The notes: generated by a model not told the origin, from the letters alone. Positions 35,801 to 45,237 are shown, counted from the stretch's first letter. The stretch is DNA of 64,000 bases from Amorphoplanes friuliensis DSM 7358 (GCF_000494755.1 NC_022657.1:5370001-5434000); one strand, 5' to 3'. Made by a program: numbers and translations.

Positions 35801-36745
35801 TCACCAGGCGAGTTCGGTGCGGAGGTCGTGGGCGCCGTCCTCGCGGGTGGCTTCGTAGTAGATGCGCCGGCGGCCGTCGTCGTGGGTGACCAGGCTCAGG
35901 TAGCGGAGGCCGTTGGGGGCGTGGGGGCTGCCGACGGGTTCGCCGTCCTCGGCGGTGAGTTCGCCGAAGCTGCCGTCGGGGAGGCGGAGGCCGCGGGCCG
36001 TGCCCGTGCGCTCCTCCCAGTTCTCGCCGGCTGTCGCCCGGCCGTCGTAGGCGGCGACGATCGTGTCTCCGTCGACCGAGACGGAGGAGATGCGGACGCC
36101 GCGGGCGTCCCAGCGGCCGGGGCGGCCGGCCAGGGCCGTGCCGCGCCAGGTCCAGTGGATGCCGTCCGGGCTGGTGGCGTACTCGGTGGTCATGCGGTCG
36201 GCGTCGTCCCACGACTCGAGCGGGTGGACCGAGGCCCACAGGTGCCAGCCGTGCTCGTCGTGGTGCAGCACCGGGTCCTTGACGCCGATCGTGTCGTCGC
36301 CCGCGAGGACCGTGCGGGGGGTCGCCGTGGCGAGGCCCTCGGGGGTGGCGGCCTCGAGGAGGTCGACCCGCCAGTGTTTGGTGCCGGGGGTGGCGGCGCT
36401 GACGTAGAGGCGCCACCGGCCCTCGGGGGTGCGGACCAGGGCCGGGCGTTCCAGGGACTCGGCGCCGAAGGTGTCCTTGGAGACCTCGGCGACGACGGTG
36501 AAGGTCAGACCGTCGGTGGACCGGGCGACGACGTTGGAGATGCCGCGGCCCTCACCGATCGGGAGACGCAGCCTGTACGCGAGGTAGACGTCACCGTCCG
36601 CGACGATCGAGGAGGGGGCGCCGGCCCATGCTCCCGGTTCGTCACCGGGCGGCTCGACGACAACCGTGGCGTCTTCCCAGCGAGGTAACGGCAGGGCTTG
36701 GGTTCCGATGGACAAGGCGGCTCCGTTTCGTGGCATCAGCGGCAC
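35801..36745 (-). CDS. Five-bladed beta-propeller glycosidase-like protein
   Basis: A 314-residue protein with the repeating blade pattern of GH43/GH32/GH130-type glycosidases: GAPSSIVADGDVYLAYR, RSTDGLTFTVV, SLERPALVRTPEGRWRLYVSA, GVKDPVLHHDEHGWHLWASV and TSPDGIHWTWRG. Candidate acidic active-site residues are the Glu in ESLERPA and the Asp in VKDPV. No signal peptide, so it seems cytoplasmic. The exact GH family and substrate are not clear. GTG 36745 and ATG 36736 are both usable. It lies 49 bp downstream of the sulfotransferase on the same strand. Confidence 0.75.
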   Translation of the reverse strand: MPLMPRNGAALSIGTQALPLPRWEDATVVVEPPGDEPGAWAGAPSSIVADGDVYLAYRLRLPIGEGRGISNVVARSTDGLTFTVVAEVSKDTFGAESLERPALVRTPEGRWRLYVSAATPGTKHWRVDLLEAATPEGLATATPRTVLAGDDTIGVKDPVLHHDEHGWHLWASVHPLESWDDADRMTTEYATSPDGIHWTWRGTALAGRPGRWDARGVRISSVSVDGDTIVAAYDGRATAGENWEERTGTARGLRLPDGSFGELTAEDGEPVGSPHAPNGLRYLSLVTHDDGRRRIYYEATREDGAHDLRTELAW

Positions 36746-36794
36746 AGCGAAGAGTATCCGCAGTAGTTTGCATCATCTATGGGGAAGATAGGGA

Positions 36795-37730
36795 TTAGGA
36801 CGCCTTGGCGTGTCGGTCGACGGACATCCAGTCGTCGTAGCTCTCCCCCGTCACGTCCTGCAGCAGCGCGATGTCGTCGGCGAAGAGCGGCAGCAGCGCG
36901 GCGCGCTCCTCGGGCGTGGTCACCGGGCGGGTGCCGTGCTTGCGGTGCAGCAGCGTGAGGATCGGGCCGCGCGCCGCCAGCCGCAACGGCACGGGGAAGC
37001 GGTGGCCGAACTGCCCGCCGGTGCGCAGCAGGCCGCGCAGCACACGGTTGATGGCGTTGTCCTCGACGACGTGGCGGTTCACGTTCTCCCGGGGGATCTC
37101 CTTCAACTGCCCGGCCGGTACGCCCAGGAAGTCGCAGACCCGGTCGAGGGTGGCTGCGGGTGTGTCCTTGAGGTCGCGGTAGCGCAGCAGCAGCACCTGC
37201 TCGCGCGGGAACAGCTTGTAGAGGTGCTGCACCTGGCGGCCGTACAGGCCGAGGCTGACGTAGTGCCAGAAGTCGGCCCAGCCGTCGGCGCGGCGCTGCC
37301 CCTCGGCGCGGCAGGCGGTGAGGAAGTCCGCCTCCGGCTCGAGACCGGCGTTCCACAGGTGGGTCCAGTTGGAGTGGGCGCGGTCGACCGGGTCGCGCAG
37401 CAGCAGGATCAGCTTCGCGTCCGGGACCAGCGTGCGGATGCGGTCGTGGGCTTCCAGGTCGTACAGGTAGAAGGGGGTGGCCTCCCCGCGCAGCGCGCCC
37501 ACCGGCGCCGGGTCGAAGAGGGCCTCGTAGTCGGCGCGGCGCCAGACGTGCTCCTGGTAGGTCTGCACGTCACCCGGGCCGCCCGAGACCGGTGGCCGGC
37601 CGTCGGAGAGGAAGAACTTCGGCTCCTTCACCGCGGGCAGGAACAACCCCGGATGGCGGACGAGCGCCGCGTGCAGCGCGGTGGTGCCCGCCTTCGGCAC
37701 TCCGGCGATCAGGAAGTCGGGAAGCGGCAT
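36795..37730 (-). CDS. PAPS-dependent sulfotransferase
   Basis: A 311-residue sulfotransferase. The 5'-phosphosulfate loop is AGVPKAGTTALHAAL at the N-terminus, and the 3'-phosphate motif is RDPVDRAHSNWTHLW near residue 115; YEALFDPAPVGALRGEATPFYL lies between. It resembles heparan N-sulfotransferase-like bacterial enzymes that sulfate carbohydrates. ATG 37730 follows GAGGAGG at 7 bp. The position beside a glycosidase and across from a polysaccharide cluster suggests a sulfated cell-surface glycan, which is inference. Confidence 0.9.
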   Translation of the reverse strand: MPLPDFLIAGVPKAGTTALHAALVRHPGLFLPAVKEPKFFLSDGRPPVSGGPGDVQTYQEHVWRRADYEALFDPAPVGALRGEATPFYLYDLEAHDRIRTLVPDAKLILLLRDPVDRAHSNWTHLWNAGLEPEADFLTACRAEGQRRADGWADFWHYVSLGLYGRQVQHLYKLFPREQVLLLRYRDLKDTPAATLDRVCDFLGVPAGQLKEIPRENVNRHVVEDNAINRVLRGLLRTGGQFGHRFPVPLRLAARGPILTLLHRKHGTRPVTTPEERAALLPLFADDIALLQDVTGESYDDWMSVDRHAKAS

Positions 37731-37840
37731 GGGGGTACCTCCTCGTGCGGCTGCGACGCGCCGCCGAGCAGTGCGGCGCCCCACTGAAGTGACAGTTAGC
37801 CTACAGAGTTAGTAGGTTTTCTTCACCCCTGGGCGCGAGG

Positions 37841-38038
37841 TCAGGCCCCGCGGTGCCACCAGCGTCGCCGGCGATAACGCGGGCAGACCTCCGGGCCGCA
37901 GAACGTGCACTCCGTCCCCGCGCGGTGGTGGTCGTGAGCGCTTTTCTGATGGCCGCAGACACACAGCGCTTCCGGCGGCGTCACCGCTTCACGCTCGGTG
38001 TCGTCGACCACTGGTCCTGGCGCGGAGCCGGCTCGCAC
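37841..38038 (-). CDS. Small zinc-ribbon-like protein
   Basis: A 65-residue protein with a cysteine/histidine cluster CVCGHQKSAHDHHRAGTECTFC followed by EVCPRYRRRRWW, the layout of small actinobacterial zinc-binding proteins. The GTG at 38038 has no strong ribosome site. Function unknown. It stands alone between the sulfotransferase and the polysaccharide promoter region. Confidence 0.6.
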   Translation of the reverse strand: MRAGSAPGPVVDDTEREAVTPPEALCVCGHQKSAHDHHRAGTECTFCGPEVCPRYRRRRWWHRGA

Positions 38039-38040
38039 AT

Positions 38041-38380
38041 CACGGTCACAACCTAACTATCGGGGCTGCGGCCGGTTGCCGCGCCGGGGATATAACCGTT
38101 CTGCACCCCAGAGGTTACGAAGAGTTACAACACGCTGAGTGACATAAGCCACATCCAGCAAATACGACATTTAGACTTTGTCTTACTTAGCGGCGTTCGG
38201 AACCGAGTGTTCCCCGATGTCCCTGGCATACCCTTCCCGACCCGCTCTCAACCCTCCCGTCCGTTACTGAACGTGACTCCTGGGATTTGAGCCCAGTCCT
38301 GGTGCTGATGTGAATATCCCCAGCTCAATTGGCCCAAGAAGGGTGCCGTACGGGTGCCGGCACCCTGGCTTTTCGGTTAG
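38041..38380. other. Intergenic region upstream of the glycosyltransferase operon
   Basis: About 340 bp without a gene. The stretch 38120-38200 is unusually AT-rich for this genome (AAATACGACATTTAGACTTT) and may bind a regulator or hold a promoter. A perfect palindrome GGGTGCCGGCACCC (38352-38365) followed by TGGCTTTT resembles a terminator or attenuator hairpin. Confidence 0.5.
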
Positions 38381-38408
38381 TTGACGCTACGTAGCGTGCG
38401 GCTACATT
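38381..38408 (+). promoter_or_regulatory. Probable promoter with overlapping palindromic operator
   Basis: TTGACG (38381-38386), 16-bp spacer, TACATT (38403-38408) make a fair housekeeping promoter 83 bp before the first glycosyltransferase ATG. A perfect 14-bp palindrome ACGCTACGTAGCGT (38384-38397) covers the -35 box and spacer, a good position for repression. Confidence 0.6.
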
Positions 38409-38490
38409 TGTGGTCAGAAGCGAGCGACTTGGGTTTCTGCCCCCGGAAACCGTTGATTCCGTCGCATCTGCCGCCCCCGAAGGGACCGCC

Positions 38491-39498
38491 ATGCCGCTCT
38501 CCACGCCTCCCGGAAACACGCCGAGTAACGGCCAGTCGTCACCGACCGTAAGCGTCGTCATTCCGACTCTCAACGAGGAACGGAATCTGCCGCATGTGTT
38601 CGCCAAGCTCCCCGCGGGCATCGACGAGGTGATCGTGGTCGACGGCGGGTCCCAGGACCGGACCGTCGAGGTCGCTCGTCAGCTCCGGCCGGACGTCGTG
38701 ATCGTGCAGCAGACGCGTACCGGTAAGGGCAATGCCCTGGCCTGCGGTTTTGCGGCCTGCACCGGCGACATCATCGTGATGATCGACGCCGACGGCTCGA
38801 CCGACCCGGCCGAGATCCCGAGCTTCGTCGCCGAGCTCGTCGCCGGCGCCGACTTCGTCAAGGGCTCGCGCTTCGACAAGGGCGGCCACAGCCACGACAT
38901 CACCCCGCTGCGCAAGCTCGGCAACGACGGCCTCAACGTCGTCGTGAACGTCCTCTTCGGGACGAAGTTCACCGACCTCTGCTACGGCTACAACGCCTTC
39001 TGGCGCCGGGTCGTCCCGACGCTGGACCTGCCGGACCCGGCGCTGCCGCGGCCCAGCGACGGCGCGAAGCTCTGGGGTGACGGCTTCGAGATCGAGACGA
39101 TGATCAACATCCGGGCCGCGGCCGACGGGATGAAGGTCGGCGAGGTCGGCAGCATCGAGCACGCCCGCATCCACGGCCAGAGCAACCTGAACACCTTCCG
39201 CGACGGCTTCCGGGTGCTGCGCACGATCTTCAGCGAGTACGGCCGGATGCGCCGGATGCGCCGCGGCGGCGCCCACACCAGCGGCGGCGTCATCATGCAC
39301 CAGCGCATCGCCCCGGCAGCGGCCGGCCGCACGCCGATGCACGCGCTCAACACCGGTGTCACCGGTCGTGTCCAGGACGCCGGCGACTCCCGTCAGCACG
39401 TCGCCCACCTCAACCGCGGCCCGCGCCGCGACGAGGTCGGCGCCCGCCGTGCCGACGACAGCAAGGCGCTGCACTCCCGCGCCTCCCGCGAGGACTGA
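38491..39498 (+). CDS. Family 2 glycosyltransferase (dolichol-phosphate-mannose synthase-like)
   Basis: A 335-residue GT-A fold enzyme. VSVVIPTLNEERNLP starts the nucleotide-binding domain, VIVVDGGSQDRT and MIDADGSTDPAEI (DxD) follow, and LCYGYNAFW and WGDGFEIETMIN are the later acceptor-side motifs of DPMS-like enzymes, which transfer a sugar to a polyprenyl phosphate. The C-terminal 70 residues are basic and disordered. ATG 38491 with GAAGGGA upstream is chosen. First gene of the + strand polysaccharide operon. Confidence 0.9.
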   Translation: MPLSTPPGNTPSNGQSSPTVSVVIPTLNEERNLPHVFAKLPAGIDEVIVVDGGSQDRTVEVARQLRPDVVIVQQTRTGKGNALACGFAACTGDIIVMIDADGSTDPAEIPSFVAELVAGADFVKGSRFDKGGHSHDITPLRKLGNDGLNVVVNVLFGTKFTDLCYGYNAFWRRVVPTLDLPDPALPRPSDGAKLWGDGFEIETMINIRAAADGMKVGEVGSIEHARIHGQSNLNTFRDGFRVLRTIFSEYGRMRRMRRGGAHTSGGVIMHQRIAPAAAGRTPMHALNTGVTGRVQDAGDSRQHVAHLNRGPRRDEVGARRADDSKALHSRASRED

Positions 39499-39548
39499 GC
39501 TCCCCCGCTCTGCAGTCCCGCCCCCACCCCTGCCCGAGGAGCACCAGC

Positions 39549-40496
39549 GTGGAAGCCACCCCCCGTCCCGCCGTCAGCATCGTCATACCGACCCACAGCG
39601 AGCAGCGCTGGCCCGCCCTGGTGCGTACCGTCGCCTCCGCCCGGTCGCAGACGTACGTCCCCGCCGAGATCGTCGTGGTCGTCGACCACAACCCGGCGCT
39701 GTTCCGCCGGGCGCGGCGGGACCTCGGCGGCGTGACCGTCCTGGAGAACCTCTACGCCCAGGGTGTGTCCGGCAACCGCAACACCGGCGCGTTCCACACC
39801 AGCACCTCGCTGATCGCGTTCCTCGACGACGACACGACCGCCGGCCCGGAGTGGCTCGGCAGCCTGGTCGCACCGTTCGCGGACCCGAAGGTCGTCGGTA
39901 CGGGCGGCGGGATCAACCCCGAGTGGGAGGGCCCCGAGCCCCGCTGGATGCCCGAGGAGTTCCTCTGGGCGGTCGGCGGCTCGTACGCGGGGATGCCGAC
40001 GACCACCGCGCGCATCCGCAACGTGTGGTCGGCCAGCATGGTCGTCCGCCGCGACGCGTTCCTCTCGGTCGGCGGCTTCCGGACCGGCTTCGGCAAGGTC
40101 GGCAGCCAGAACCGCCCCGAGGACACCGAGCTGTGCCTGCGCATGAGCGCGGCCTCCGGCGGCCACTGGATGTACGTGCCGACCGCGACGATCCGCCACG
40201 AGGTCCCGGCCTCGCGGTCGACGTTCGGCTGGTTCCTGCGCCGCTGCTACGCCGAGGGCCGCGGCAAGGTCGCGATGGCCGGCCTGCTGGACGGCTCGCA
40301 GAGCCTCGGCTCCGAGAAGGACTACCTGCGCTCGCTGCCCAGGGCGGTCGTCCGCAACCTCGTCGCCGCCACCCGCGGCCGCGGCGCGCACCACGCCCTC
40401 AAGGCCGGCGGTGTCCTCGCCGGTGTCGCCGCCGCCGGAGTCGGCGGTGTCGTCGAGACCGTCGCCGCCCGCCGCCTGGCCGGAGCCGTCCGATGA
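39549..40496 (+). CDS. Family 2 glycosyltransferase
   Basis: A 315-residue GT2 protein: SIVIPTHSEQRWPALVRTV, EIVVVVDHNPALF, GVSGNRNTGAFHTS and the metal-binding FLDDDTTAGPEW. WSASMVVRRDAFLSVGGF and RPEDTELCLRMS are the typical acceptor-side motifs. The C-terminus has a short Ala/Gly/Val hydrophobic segment that may touch the membrane. GTG 39549 follows GAGGAG. Its stop overlaps the next ATG (ATGA), coupling it to the next glycosyltransferase. Confidence 0.9.
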   Translation: MEATPRPAVSIVIPTHSEQRWPALVRTVASARSQTYVPAEIVVVVDHNPALFRRARRDLGGVTVLENLYAQGVSGNRNTGAFHTSTSLIAFLDDDTTAGPEWLGSLVAPFADPKVVGTGGGINPEWEGPEPRWMPEEFLWAVGGSYAGMPTTTARIRNVWSASMVVRRDAFLSVGGFRTGFGKVGSQNRPEDTELCLRMSAASGGHWMYVPTATIRHEVPASRSTFGWFLRRCYAEGRGKVAMAGLLDGSQSLGSEKDYLRSLPRAVVRNLVAATRGRGAHHALKAGGVLAGVAAAGVGGVVETVAARRLAGAVR

Positions 40497-41866
40497 CCCC
40501 CGGCGTGAACGGCGTCAACGGCCAGGTGTGGATCCCGGCTCAGCGCACCGACGAGATGATCACCGCGCCCGCGTTCGAGCCCAGCGGTGAGGTGCTGCCC
40601 GCGACCGTGCTCGACCTCGACCTCGCCGACCCGCTGCCGGCCGTGGCCGGTGTCGGCCCCGACGGCCGCCGGGTCCTCCAGGCCTGGGTGCTGGTCCGGC
40701 TCTTCACCGAGCCTCTCGGTACGGTGCTCGCCGACGTACCGGCCCACGGCCTGCGACCCGCCGACCTGGCCGCCGCGATCGACGCCGAGCTCGGCCCGGT
40801 CCTGGCGCCCCGCCTCGCCGACCTGGCCCTGACCACACTGCCGATCGACGGCATCACACCCGTCGTCGAGCCGGCGTTCCTCGCCCGGCGCCGCGCCGTG
40901 CTCGCCACCGCACCGCCGATCACCGTCGTGATCTGCACCCGCGAACGGCCCGGCGCGCTCGCCCGCTGCCTCGACAGCCTGCTCGCCCAGGCGTACCCGG
41001 ACTTCCGGATCCTCGTCGTCGACAACGCGCCCGTCACCGACGCGACCGCCGAGGTGGTCCGCTCGGCGGCCCGCCGCGGCAACGTCGACTACCTGGTCGA
41101 GCCGCGCGGCGGCCTCTCCTTCGCCCGCAACGCCGCCGTCGCCGCCGCACCCGGCGAGATCCTCGCCTGGATCGACGACGACGAGTACGCCGACGTGAAC
41201 TGGCTCGCCGAGGTCGCCCGCGCGCTCGCCGACCACCCGGAGGCCGACGTCGTCTCCGGTGTCATCGTCCCGGCCGAGCTGGAGACGAAGGCCCAGCTGT
41301 GGTTCGAGCAGTTCGGCGGTCACAGCAAGGGCCGCGGCTTCCGGCCCGACGTGTTCAGCCCGGCGACCGCCCACCTCCAGAGCCCGCTGTACCCGCTGCC
41401 GCCGTTCGGCACCGGCGCGAACATGACCTTCCGTGCCGGTGTCATCGAACGCATCGGCGGCTGGGACACCGCGCTCGGCGCCGGCACCCCGGCCATGGGC
41501 TCCGAGGACACCCTCGCGTTCACCCAGGTCCTCGTCGGCGGCGGCACGATCGTCTACCAGCCCACCGCGGTCACCCACCACTACCACCGGCGTGACCTCG
41601 AAGGCCTGCACAAGCAGATGGTCGGGTACGGCGCCGGGCTCACCGCCGCGTACACGAGCCTGCTCCTGAAGCGCCCCGGTCTGCTCTGGCCGCTGCTGAA
41701 GCTGGCACCGGGCGCCCTGCGCGACCTCACCAGCAAGGACAGCCTGCGCGTGTCGACGCTGCGCGAGGACTTCCCCCGCGAACTCCTGACCGCGAACCGC
41801 CGCGGCATGCTGGCGGGCCCCCGCGCCTACCTCCAGGGCCGGCGGGCGGCCCGGCGCGGCCACTGA
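40493..41866 (+). CDS. Family 2 glycosyltransferase with N-terminal extension
   Basis: A 457-residue protein. The first ~135 residues are an extension of unknown fold, followed by a GT2 domain: ITVVICTRERPGALARCLDSL, RILVVDNAPVTD, GLSFARNAAVAAAPGEILAWIDDDEYADVNW (the DDD is the metal site). GTGANMTFRAGVIERIGGWD and GSEDTLAFTQVL are the acceptor-side motifs, as in rhamnosyl- and galactofuranosyltransferase-like enzymes. It starts at 40493 within an ATGA overlap with the previous gene. Confidence 0.9.
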   Translation: MTPGVNGVNGQVWIPAQRTDEMITAPAFEPSGEVLPATVLDLDLADPLPAVAGVGPDGRRVLQAWVLVRLFTEPLGTVLADVPAHGLRPADLAAAIDAELGPVLAPRLADLALTTLPIDGITPVVEPAFLARRRAVLATAPPITVVICTRERPGALARCLDSLLAQAYPDFRILVVDNAPVTDATAEVVRSAARRGNVDYLVEPRGGLSFARNAAVAAAPGEILAWIDDDEYADVNWLAEVARALADHPEADVVSGVIVPAELETKAQLWFEQFGGHSKGRGFRPDVFSPATAHLQSPLYPLPPFGTGANMTFRAGVIERIGGWDTALGAGTPAMGSEDTLAFTQVLVGGGTIVYQPTAVTHHYHRRDLEGLHKQMVGYGAGLTAAYTSLLLKRPGLLWPLLKLAPGALRDLTSKDSLRVSTLREDFPRELLTANRRGMLAGPRAYLQGRRAARRGH

Positions 41867-42096
41867 TCGTGCCGTTCACCGGACAGCCAAGGTGTGACCG
41901 GGCATTCTCGGTCAGGAGGACGTACATGTGGCGACCGGTCGGTGACCCGTGCGCCGCCCCCGCACCCGGGGCGGCCACCGGATGCTGACCGGGCGCCCCT
42001 CCCCCGAACGGCGCCCGGCCGGTGCTGCGCCCGGCCTCGCCGCTGACGTCCCTCCAGCAGTTCGAGTCCCCCGACGACGCCGCGGAGGCCCAGCTC

Positions 42097-45000
42097 ATGG
42101 CGGACCAGCGCCCGGCCTCACCCGAACCCGCCCGCACCGGCGAGGACGCCCGTCCGGCCCCGGCCCGGGTACGCCCGGCGGCCCCCGAGGGCGTGGACCC
42201 GTCGCGCCCGGCGGCGACGGACATCCAGACCACGTCCGGCGTGCCCAAGACCGCGATCCCGGCCGCCCCGGTCCCGACCGCCTCAGTGCAGGCCGCCCCG
42301 GCGCCGGTGGTTCCCGTCGTGCCGGGCCCGGCACAGACCGAGCCCGAGCCCGTATCCACCGACGAGCCGGCACCATCCGCCGAAGCCGAGAGCGCCGACC
42401 ACCCAGCAACGACGCCTGACGCCGACAAGACCACCGCCCACCAGCCGGAGCCCGCCGAGGTTGGCGAGGCCGCTGAGACCGGCAAGGTTGCCGAGACCGC
42501 CGAGACCGCAGAGACCGCAGAGACCGCAGAGGTTGGCGAGACCGCCGCGACCGGCGTGGTTGATGGTGTTGGCGAGACCGCAGAGACCCCCAAGGTTGGC
42601 GAGGCCATCGAGGTTGGCGAGGCCATCGAGGTTGGCGAGGTTGGCGAGGCCGAGGACGTCGACTCCGACGGACAGTCATCAACGTCCGAAGCCGACGAGG
42701 CCGGCGAGGCCGAACCGGTGGCCGAGGTGGTTGAGACCGCCGACCCGGAACCCGCTGTCCAAGGCGTCGAGCAGCCGCCGGCGCCCGAGGTCGTCGAGGT
42801 GGAAGAAACGGAGGCCGCAGCCGAGACTGTCGAGCAGCCGCCGGCGGTTGTGGAGCAGGAGCCCGACGAGGCTGACGGAGACGCCAAAAAGGCCGACGCC
42901 GCGGAAGCTGTAGAGGCAGAGACGGCGAGCACTGCCGGCGCGGACGTGACCGAAGCGCTCGCGGGTGAAACGGCAGCGGCAGATGCGGCCCCGGAAGACG
43001 AGTCCGAGGGTGTCACGCCCGAAGACGCGCCGTCCGGCGAAGCCGAGGGCGCCTCCGAGGTCATCGAGGCCGTCGAAACGGACAACGAGCAGGTCAGCAC
43101 CACAGAGGACCAGGGCGATCCTCACCCTGAAGCTGAGGTTGAGGAAGGCAAAGCTGAAGCTCAGGTCGAGGGTGAGACGACGCCCGATATCGACCCGGAA
43201 GAGACCGCTGTCCTGATTCTAGCGGACCGGGACGCTGCCGACCTGGACGACACGACCGTCCTTCCGGCACCCGTCGAAAGGGCGATCGACGACACCGTCG
43301 TGATCCCGGCGTTCAGTGTCACGCCGCCGGTCGGGGTGGTCACGACCGTGATCCCCGGCCGCCGGGCCGAGGCTGTCACCTGGGTTCCCCGGCCCGCCCG
43401 GGCCCGCCGCGCGCCTCTCGATCTCGGGCATGCCCCCGCGGTGCTGACGATCTCGGCGCTGGGTGTGCTCATGGTTGCTCTCGCGTACGCCGGGGGGCGG
43501 GTCAGCACCGGCAATGCGCAGTTCGCGTACTGGGTGGGGCAGGTGGTGGTTTTCACCCCGGTGGTGGTGCGGCTGCTGAGCCGGCGCCTGGCCGGGGTGG
43601 CCGAGTCGTTCGTGCTGGTGATGGGACTGGCGCTGAACCAGTACCTGCTGAAGTGGATGTACAGCCCGGATCAGTTCCGGTTCCCGGACGAGCTGCAGCA
43701 CTGGCTCGCGACGACGATCATCGTTCAGTCGGGTGAGCTGTTCCAGCCCAATCCGGCGCTGCCTCCCGCGGAGCATTTTCCCGGGCTGGCCGAGCTCGGC
43801 GCCGCGGTGGCCCAGATGACCGGGCTGACGGTGACAGCCGCCGGGGTGATCGTCGCCGGGGTCGCCCACCTGGTTTTTGTCGGCGTGCTCTTCGCCGTGG
43901 TGCTGCGGGCGAGCAACTCCCCCGCCGTCGCCGGGGTGGCCTGCGCGACCTACGCGACCGCGCTGCACTATCTCTTCTTCAACTCGATGTTCCTCTACCA
44001 GACCGCCGCGCTGCCGTTCTTCCTGCTGACGATCTGGGCCGTCCGGCGGTGGCGGGCCGAGGGCGGCCGGTCGTTCGCCGTCCTCGCGGTGCTGTCGATG
44101 ACGCTGACCACGGTGAGCCACCACGTGACGGCGCTGGCCCTGGTGGCGACGCTGACGCTGCTCGCGGCCGCCGAGCTGATCACCGACCGGCCGCGGCGCT
44201 GGTCCGCGCTGATCATGCCGGGTGCGGCCGCCGTGGTGGTCGCGTCGTGGATCCTGTTCGTCGCCACGGACGTTCTCGGGTACCTCGAGGACCCGGTGGA
44301 CCAGGTTGTGCGTACCGTGTCGCAGCTTTTCTCGGGAGAGAGTGACGCGGCCTCGGAGAGCGCGCCGGTCTCCCTGGGGCAGTTGGCCGTTCAGGGTGCC
44401 GGGCTGCTGGGTCTGCTCGTGCTCGGCCTGGCGGTGACGCGGGACATGCTGCAGCGGCACGACCGGGACTGGTGGCGCTGGGCCGCGGTGGCCGGCAGCG
44501 CGATCTTCTTCGCGGGCAACGGCGTCCGGTTCCTCGGGCAGAACGGGCCGGAGATCGCCGGGCGGCTGTCCACCTTCACCTACGTGCCGATCTCCATCCT
44601 GGCGGCGATCGGCCTGGTCCGGGGTGTGCAGCTGATCCCGGCGCGGGACGCGGAGGGGCATCGCTGGCGGGCCGCCGCGCCCGCGATCGACGTGGTCGTG
44701 CCCGGCAGCTGGAACCTCTACAGCCGGGTCGCGGCCGGCGCGGCGATGATCACGCTGCTGATGATCGGCGCGCGCGCCGGTGGGTGGCCGCCGATCGCCT
44801 CGCTCCTGCCGGGCCCGTACCTGGCCGGCGGTTACGAACGGTCCGTCGACGCGTACGGGCTGGAAGCGGCCGACTGGCAACGCCGCACGCTCGGGCCGGA
44901 CCACCGGGTCGGCGGTGACGCGACCTCGGTCTCGCTCGCCTCGACCTACGGGCGGCAGGACCCGGTGCGCGAGGTCGGGCCGTTGTTCTACGCCGACTCG

Positions 45001-45237
45001 TGGGGGCTGGAGCAGGACGCGCTGGTGCAGCGGCTGCACCTGCAGTACCTGGTCGTGGACCGGCGGCTCGGCACGCAGTTGCCGGAGAGCGGCTCCTACT
45101 TCGAGATGGATCCGCGGTCCGGGCAGATCACGTCGCCGCTCACCACCGGGCAGCTGGGGAAGTTCGACTCGCTGACGGAGGTGGACCGGCTCTACGACAA
45201 CGGCATCGTCCGTGTCTACGGAACGGGGGTCCGGTGA
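42097..45237 (+). CDS. Large GT-C-like membrane protein with a repetitive acidic N-terminus
   Basis: A 1046-residue protein starting at ATG 42097, 8 bp after GGAGG (42084-42088). Residues ~1-440 are hydrophilic and very acidic, with short ET/AE/VGE repeats at about 108-188. The rest has 10 or more membrane helices starting near residue 447 and a soluble C-terminal domain. FPDELQHW (Asp531) after the first helices and SHHVTALAL later resemble GT-C glycosyltransferases that use polyprenyl-linked sugars. A transport or ligase role cannot be excluded. It overlaps the next gene by GTGA, and follows the GT2 genes by 230 bp. Confidence 0.8.
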   Translation: MADQRPASPEPARTGEDARPAPARVRPAAPEGVDPSRPAATDIQTTSGVPKTAIPAAPVPTASVQAAPAPVVPVVPGPAQTEPEPVSTDEPAPSAEAESADHPATTPDADKTTAHQPEPAEVGEAAETGKVAETAETAETAETAEVGETAATGVVDGVGETAETPKVGEAIEVGEAIEVGEVGEAEDVDSDGQSSTSEADEAGEAEPVAEVVETADPEPAVQGVEQPPAPEVVEVEETEAAAETVEQPPAVVEQEPDEADGDAKKADAAEAVEAETASTAGADVTEALAGETAAADAAPEDESEGVTPEDAPSGEAEGASEVIEAVETDNEQVSTTEDQGDPHPEAEVEEGKAEAQVEGETTPDIDPEETAVLILADRDAADLDDTTVLPAPVERAIDDTVVIPAFSVTPPVGVVTTVIPGRRAEAVTWVPRPARARRAPLDLGHAPAVLTISALGVLMVALAYAGGRVSTGNAQFAYWVGQVVVFTPVVVRLLSRRLAGVAESFVLVMGLALNQYLLKWMYSPDQFRFPDELQHWLATTIIVQSGELFQPNPALPPAEHFPGLAELGAAVAQMTGLTVTAAGVIVAGVAHLVFVGVLFAVVLRASNSPAVAGVACATYATALHYLFFNSMFLYQTAALPFFLLTIWAVRRWRAEGGRSFAVLAVLSMTLTTVSHHVTALALVATLTLLAAAELITDRPRRWSALIMPGAAAVVVASWILFVATDVLGYLEDPVDQVVRTVSQLFSGESDAASESAPVSLGQLAVQGAGLLGLLVLGLAVTRDMLQRHDRDWWRWAAVAGSAIFFAGNGVRFLGQNGPEIAGRLSTFTYVPISILAAIGLVRGVQLIPARDAEGHRWRAAAPAIDVVVPGSWNLYSRVAAGAAMITLLMIGARAGGWPPIASLLPGPYLAGGYERSVDAYGLEAADWQRRTLGPDHRVGGDATSVSLASTYGRQDPVREVGPLFYADSWGLEQDALVQRLHLQYLVVDRRLGTQLPESGSYFEMDPRSGQITSPLTTGQLGKFDSLTEVDRLYDNGIVRVYGTGVR
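42499..42636 (+). repeat. In-frame tandem repeats in the acidic region
   Basis: GAGACCGCA-type 9-bp units run four times from about 42492 to 42531, and GAGGCCATCGAGGTTGGC (18 bp) occurs twice exactly at 42601-42636, followed by a third partial copy. All units keep the frame, encoding ETA and EAIEVG repeats. Confidence 0.85.

Noticed and set aside
37853..38056. A + strand frame opposite the small zinc-ribbon gene
   Set aside because: The minus-strand frame has a clear Cys/His cluster; the plus frame has none.
38280..38296. Possible tRNA-like or riboswitch stem near CTGGG/CCCAG
   Set aside because: Only a 5-bp stem, no T-loop consensus, no acceptor stem, and no known riboswitch core could be matched.
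42022..42096. Upstream GTG start for the large membrane protein
   Set aside because: ATG 42097 has a good GGAGG at 8 bp; the GTG has none.
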